A stretch of DNA of 50,256 nt from positions 1-50,256 of the IMG/VR virus record IMGVR_UViG_3300007038_000011. The stretch is one strand, 5' to 3'. The notes below the pieces were generated by a model. The model did not search any database. It had not been told where the DNA came from and worked only from the letters and a program-made list of their open reading frames with translations. Shown here one piece after another: positions 47,042 through 50,256 of this stretch. Every line of letters starts with the position of its first letter. Within the stretch, counting starts at the first letter, position 1. This stretch comes from a virus. Position numbers and translations under genes: made by a program.

Positions 47042-48508
47042 ATGAGTAACGGAAAATCGAACGTCCAGAGCTACAACGGCGGCGCCGGGAAAGCGGTGCC
47101 CGACAACCCCTTTTCGGGGGCCCAAAACAAGAAGGGCGGACTGGCCAACCCCTTGGGCGAATACAAGCAACAGAAGGCCGAATCGGAAGTGAAGGCCGCG
47201 ATCTTTCTGGCCAAGCAATTCCCCCGCGACCAGGAGGTCGCATACGACCGGATCATGCAAGCGTGTCAGCGCCCCCGGCTGGCCGAAAAGGCGACGTATC
47301 AGTATCCGCGCGGCGGGGAGACAGTGTCGGGGCCGTCGATCCGGCTGGCCGAAACGCTGGCCCTCAATTGGGGAAACCTCGACTTCGGTGTCAGCGAGCT
47401 CGGCCGTGAAAACGGTGAGTCGACCGCCGAGTCGTATGCTTGGGACCTCGAGACGAACGTGCGCCAGTCGGTGACCTTCCAGGTTCCCCACCAGCGCAAA
47501 GCCTACGGGAACATTCAGTCGGTCGACGACCCGCGGGACGTGTACGAATTGGTCGCCAACATGGCGGCCCGCCGGCTTCGAAAGTGTATCCTCGGCGTGA
47601 TCCCGGGCGACGTCGTCGATCAGGCGGTCGACCGGTGCAAGCGCACGATCGCCGAAGGGGACGGGTCGGTTCCGTTCGCCGACCGGGTGCGCAACATGGT
47701 CCACGGCTTCTCGTCGGACCTCCAGATCCCGGCCGAAGCCCTCGAATGGTATCTCGGCCACGCCCCCGGGCAAATGGGGCGCGAAGAGTTCGCCGAGCTG
47801 GCCGGCGTCTATCAGTCGATCGCCGACAACCATTCATCGCGCGACGACCACTTCGGCGGGTTTTTCGACTCGCGCAACACGACGCCCAAATCGACGCCCA
47901 CGGAGGCCGGCCAGGAGCCGGGCGGCCGGCCGGGCCGTGAGGACAACGGCGCGGGCATCAACGACGCGATCAAGGCGGGCCAGTCGGGCGAAGCCCCAAG
48001 CGGCCAGACGGCCCCCGAGGCCCGCACCTACGGGGACGACGACCAGAGCGACGCGCCGGACGCCGACGCCCGCGACGCCCTCCACGATCACGCCGGCGAA
48101 GTCGCCGACGACGTCGTCAAGCGGGTCGGCAAGCGGGACTTTTCGAACCTCAAAAACTGGACGACGGCCAAGCGGTCGATCGGATCGCTTCTGGGCAAAA
48201 CGTCGGCCGGCGAAAACGACCGGGCCCGCTTCTACCGCGCCATCGGTCTGAAGTGGTGCCGGCTCGCCGACGTCGATCCGGGCGACCTCGAGATCGCCGA
48301 CTCCGATCGGCTTGTCGAGTACCTCCCCCCCGAGGTGCTCGAGTTCGAAGCCGGGCGACTTCGGGATTTGAGCGCCTCCCCGGGCGACGACGGCCAGCTT
48401 TCGCCGCGCGACGAGCATGTATCCGCGGTGGTCTTCCAGGAGCTCAACGACGGCGGGGACGGCCGGGCGACGTCCGATATGTTCGATGGGGATTATATCC
48501 CCCACTAA
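47042..48508 (+). CDS. putative ssDNA-annealing/recombination protein (488 aa)
   Basis: It directly follows the RecE-like exonuclease, as RecT does. The N-terminal 240 residues have 'KAAIFLAKQFPRDQEVAYDRIMQACQRP', 'YPRGGETVSGPSIRLAETLALNWGNLDFG', 'ESYAWDLETNVRQSVTFQVPH', 'DPRDVYELVANMAARRLRKCILGVIP'. I have seen this pattern in phage proteins next to exonucleases and take it as a divergent annealing protein; I cannot name the exact family. A disordered acidic linker (about 280-350) leads to a second helical domain. It would pair complementary strands. Confidence 0.55.
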   Translation: MSNGKSNVQSYNGGAGKAVPDNPFSGAQNKKGGLANPLGEYKQQKAESEVKAAIFLAKQFPRDQEVAYDRIMQACQRPRLAEKATYQYPRGGETVSGPSIRLAETLALNWGNLDFGVSELGRENGESTAESYAWDLETNVRQSVTFQVPHQRKAYGNIQSVDDPRDVYELVANMAARRLRKCILGVIPGDVVDQAVDRCKRTIAEGDGSVPFADRVRNMVHGFSSDLQIPAEALEWYLGHAPGQMGREEFAELAGVYQSIADNHSSRDDHFGGFFDSRNTTPKSTPTEAGQEPGGRPGREDNGAGINDAIKAGQSGEAPSGQTAPEARTYGDDDQSDAPDADARDALHDHAGEVADDVVKRVGKRDFSNLKNWTTAKRSIGSLLGKTSAGENDRARFYRAIGLKWCRLADVDPGDLEIADSDRLVEYLPPEVLEFEAGRLRDLSASPGDDGQLSPRDEHVSAVVFQELNDGGDGRATSDMFDGDYIPH

Positions 48509-48517
48509 CCACCGCCC

Positions 48518-48539
48518 CGGGGCCGGGTGACCGGCCCCG
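48518..48539 (+). other. GNRA-tetraloop hairpin after the annealing gene
   Basis: CGGGGCCGG-GTGA-CCGGCCCCG, a perfect 9-bp stem with a GTGA loop, eight bases after the stop. No T-tract, so it is probably a 3'-stabilising element. Confidence 0.5.
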
Positions 48540-48572
48540 CTGCACGCTATCCAACCACACCAGGAGACACCA

Positions 48573-48890
48573 TTGGCAGAACACGATTTGAAGCGTCTCG
48601 ACGCCATCGGCCACCGGCTCGGCGAATCGGAGGGCGACCTCGAGGTCGTCCGCGACGAGCTGTTCGACCTTTCGAATGAAGAGCGCCTCCGAGTACTGCG
48701 CACCGGCGCCGGCCTCTCGCAAGCGGAGCTGGCCCGACAGATTGACGCCGGAGACCACACCGTCCCGAAATGGGAATACGGCGATCGGACCATCTCGGCC
48801 GAGTACCTCCTCCGGCTGGTGCGGGTGTTCGACGAGGTCTATTCGGACTTCAGGATCGGCGATCTGGCCACGCCGTCCGACGACGAATAA
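48573..48890 (+). CDS. XRE-family transcriptional regulator (105 aa)
   Basis: TTG start set by ACACCAGGAGACACCA. After a charged N-terminal 30 residues, residues 36-90 form an XRE helix-turn-helix ('VLRTGAGLSQAELARQIDAGDHTVPKWEYGDRTISAEYLLRLVRVF'; helix 2 LSQAELARQI, helix 3 DHTVPKWEYG). Such proteins bind short palindromes as dimers. It lies in the unit controlled by the TAACCCG operators and is the only DNA-binding regulator found nearby, so it is the first candidate to bind them. Confidence 0.7.
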   Translation: MAEHDLKRLDAIGHRLGESEGDLEVVRDELFDLSNEERLRVLRTGAGLSQAELARQIDAGDHTVPKWEYGDRTISAEYLLRLVRVFDEVYSDFRIGDLATPSDDE

Positions 48891-48927
48891 GCCCCGGGCG
48901 GCCGCCCAAGACACACCAGGAGATCCC

Positions 48928-49149
48928 ATGCGCGACAAACCCGAAACACGATTGTGCCCCCGCTGCGGGGGTCGGGGGAGCACACAGATCGAAACAACCG
49001 TGCGTTGCCCCCACTGCGGGGGCCACGGCTTCGAGACCGAAAACGGCGCGGATCGAAGCTGCGCGACGTGCCGGGGCACCGGCCGCACGCGAAAACGCCG
49101 ATCACAAGATTGCGGGCGGTGTTGGGGCACCGGCCGCGTTCACCACTAA
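48928..49149 (+). CDS. minimal DnaJ-type zinc-finger protein (73 aa)
   Basis: ATG with ACACCAGGAGATCCC. The protein is almost wholly four knuckles: CPRCGGRG, CPHCGGHG, CATCRGTG and CGRCWGTG, exactly the CxxCxGxG repeats of the DnaJ central domain, without the J domain or substrate-binding barrels. It would bind two zinc ions. A phage could use it to bind host chaperone clients or as an RNA/protein adaptor. Confidence 0.65.
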   Translation: MRDKPETRLCPRCGGRGSTQIETTVRCPHCGGHGFETENGADRSCATCRGTGRTRKRRSQDCGRCWGTGRVHH

Positions 49150-49174
49150 CCGACGACACCACCAGGAGGCACCG

Positions 49175-49642
49175 ATGAAAGACCGACCGATTTGCCCCGA
49201 CTGTGGGAGCGACCAGCTTGAAAGGATGTTTCGCAAAACGGGGATCGACATTCCCGTCGAGGCGAAATTCACCGAGGTCGGGGAGTTCAAACACTGCACC
49301 GATACACACAGTGAAGACATTCACCTCGACGTCGCGAAGGGGTTTATGTGCCTCGACTGCGAGGCCCAATTCGACCAGCCGAAACCCGAGGGCGGATTTT
49401 GCCCCTACGAGCATCCCGCGGCCCCGCCGCCGGATGAGATTTGGCACGATCTTCCCTTCTCCGACGACACGCCCGACGAGCTCGACGCCGCCCGGGCCGA
49501 CCTCGACAAGATCGGCGGCCTCGAGGAGGCGCGCTTGAAGCTCGAGGACCTTCAGAAGATCGCCGAGCCATCCAAAGCGGCACGCTACAAGATCGCCGTC
49601 CTCGCGTCGGTGATTCGGGCCGAAGGCCAGGGGGGCAAATGA
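49175..49642 (+). CDS. zinc-knuckle protein with coiled coil (155 aa)
   Basis: ATG with ACACCACCAGGAGGCACC. An N-terminal CPDCGS and a downstream CLDCEAQ plus CPYE make zinc sites; the middle is acidic; the C-terminal 55 residues form a helix (LDKIGGLEEARLKLEDLQKIAE). No family recognised. It overlaps the next gene (ATGA). Confidence 0.55.
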   Translation: MKDRPICPDCGSDQLERMFRKTGIDIPVEAKFTEVGEFKHCTDTHSEDIHLDVAKGFMCLDCEAQFDQPKPEGGFCPYEHPAAPPPDEIWHDLPFSDDTPDELDAARADLDKIGGLEEARLKLEDLQKIAEPSKAARYKIAVLASVIRAEGQGGK

Positions 49643-50247
49643 ACACGACCGATCTGATAGCTCTGGGCCTCCTGGCCGCGCTGGGGCGCCGCGCCTCGGC
49701 CGTCGTCGAGGCCGTCGAGGTCGGCATGCCCGACGACAAGCTCGAGGCATGGGGCGACATGTACGAAGTCGGCCCCGAGGTGCCGGCGCGCCGGGCGACC
49801 ATCGGGTTTCTCGAGGTCGTGATCGGCCGGCTCCTGGCCCGCGGGGCAAGCCCGCTATTTGTGGCCGAGGCCCTCCAGTCGACCCGGTGCCTCTGGGCAT
49901 GCCCCGAGCACGGGTCGCTCGAGGAGGGGCAACTGGTCGTCCACGGGCCCCCGAAGTTCGTCAACGTCGTCGCCGACACGACCGGCATGGAATGCTATTC
50001 GTCGATTGAGGCGGCCAAGCTGGGCGCCGAGCCGGCTGGCCTCTTGCCGGCCCCCGGTGAAGAGTCTGGCGCGTCTTTCCGTCGAAGTGACTGGCATTGT
50101 GAGGAGTGCGGCTGGCTCGGCGCTGATCTCGACGTTCATTCGGTGTCTGACATTGATCGCTGGCCGCTTTGCCCGCGCTGCGAGTCCCGTGTCGTCGACC
50201 CGGCCGCCGACAAACTCACCAGGGAGCGCCAGAAGCGCGCCCGGTGA
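49639..50247 (+). CDS. protein with two zinc knuckles (202 aa)
   Basis: ATGA overlap start. The N-terminal 100 residues are helical (LIALGLLAALGRRASAVVEAVEVG); the middle has CPEHGS; the C terminus has CEECGW and CPRCES about 30 residues apart, a zinc ribbon, then a basic tail. Its stop lies inside the terminal inverted repeat. If the genome is circular the next gene is that at 30. Confidence 0.6.
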   Translation: MNTTDLIALGLLAALGRRASAVVEAVEVGMPDDKLEAWGDMYEVGPEVPARRATIGFLEVVIGRLLARGASPLFVAEALQSTRCLWACPEHGSLEEGQLVVHGPPKFVNVVADTTGMECYSSIEAAKLGAEPAGLLPAPGEESGASFRRSDWHCEECGWLGADLDVHSVSDIDRWPLCPRCESRVVDPAADKLTRERQKRAR

Positions 50248-50256
50248 GTTTGTCGG
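50207..50256. repeat. 14-bp inverted repeat at the contig end
   Basis: CCGACAAACTCACC (50207-50220) and GGTGAGTTTGTCGG (50243-50256) are exact inverted repeats around a 22-base loop that itself contains GCGC/GCGC. The contig stops on the last base of the second arm. This may be the terminator of the last gene, a foldback assembly artefact, or a true hairpin end of a linear genome. Confidence 0.6.

Noticed and set aside
45941-47833. 630-codon minus-strand ORF across the recombination genes
   Set aside because: Shadow of the RecE-like and annealing genes, which have SD sites, promoters and family motifs.

Overview
The window looks like the near-complete genome of a tailed, contractile-tail bacteriophage (myovirus morphotype). 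It is GC-rich, codes on nearly every base, and has many GTG/TTG starts, stop/start overlaps and Shine-Dalgarno (SD) sites. Evidence for a myovirus is a tail sheath, a tube, a LysM tail protein, a spike/hub pair, gp25-, gpJ- and gpI-like wedge genes, plus terminase, an SPP1-type portal and a Mu-F-type head protein. The host is bacterial, since there are SD sites and TTGACN/TATACT-type promoters. The proteins are strongly acidic, which may point to a salt-adapted host, but I cannot name it. No integrase, DNA polymerase or primase was recognised.

Layout. (1) 30-4779, rightward: small, mostly unknown genes with an HNH-like protein and a DUF6884-like protein. (2) 4780-5200: a gene-free, hairpin-rich segment ending in an intrinsic terminator between convergent operons. 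(3) 44580 down to 5201, leftward: three small proteins, a replication initiator with a probable embedded origin, a DnaB-like helicase, two DNA methyltransferases, a RecU-like resolvase, a CsrA-like protein, terminase, portal, Mu-F head protein, scaffold, decoration protein, capsid, connectors, sheath, tube, tail chaperone, tape measure, baseplate, fibres, and a lysis/membrane cluster. (4) 44810-50247, rightward: RecE/RecT-like recombination genes, an XRE repressor-like protein and several Cys-rich zinc-finger proteins. Regions 4 and 1 read the same way across the contig ends. The molecule is therefore probably circular or circularly permuted, with one early rightward and one long leftward transcription unit diverging from 44581-44809.

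Control. That divergent region carries back-to-back promoters, each with a palindrome of the form TAACCCG-NN-CGGGTTA filling the -35/-10 spacer. The same promoter-operator design recurs at 2851 and, degenerate, at 45835, so one regulator (the XRE protein at 48573 is a candidate) probably controls all four. A separate operator-free promoter at 37131-37158 probably drives the packaging and structural genes.

Most notable content: a Mu-F head protein that appears fused to a kinase-like domain and an ADP-ribosyltransferase; the operator regulon; palindromic iterons inside the initiator gene; two structured non-coding segments (4780-5140 and 28561-28997); and a CsrA-like protein beside terminase. 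Four genes are broken at G/C homopolymers (near 3995, 18151, 30007 and 38540). Sequencing errors are the simplest explanation, but real frameshifting has not been excluded.
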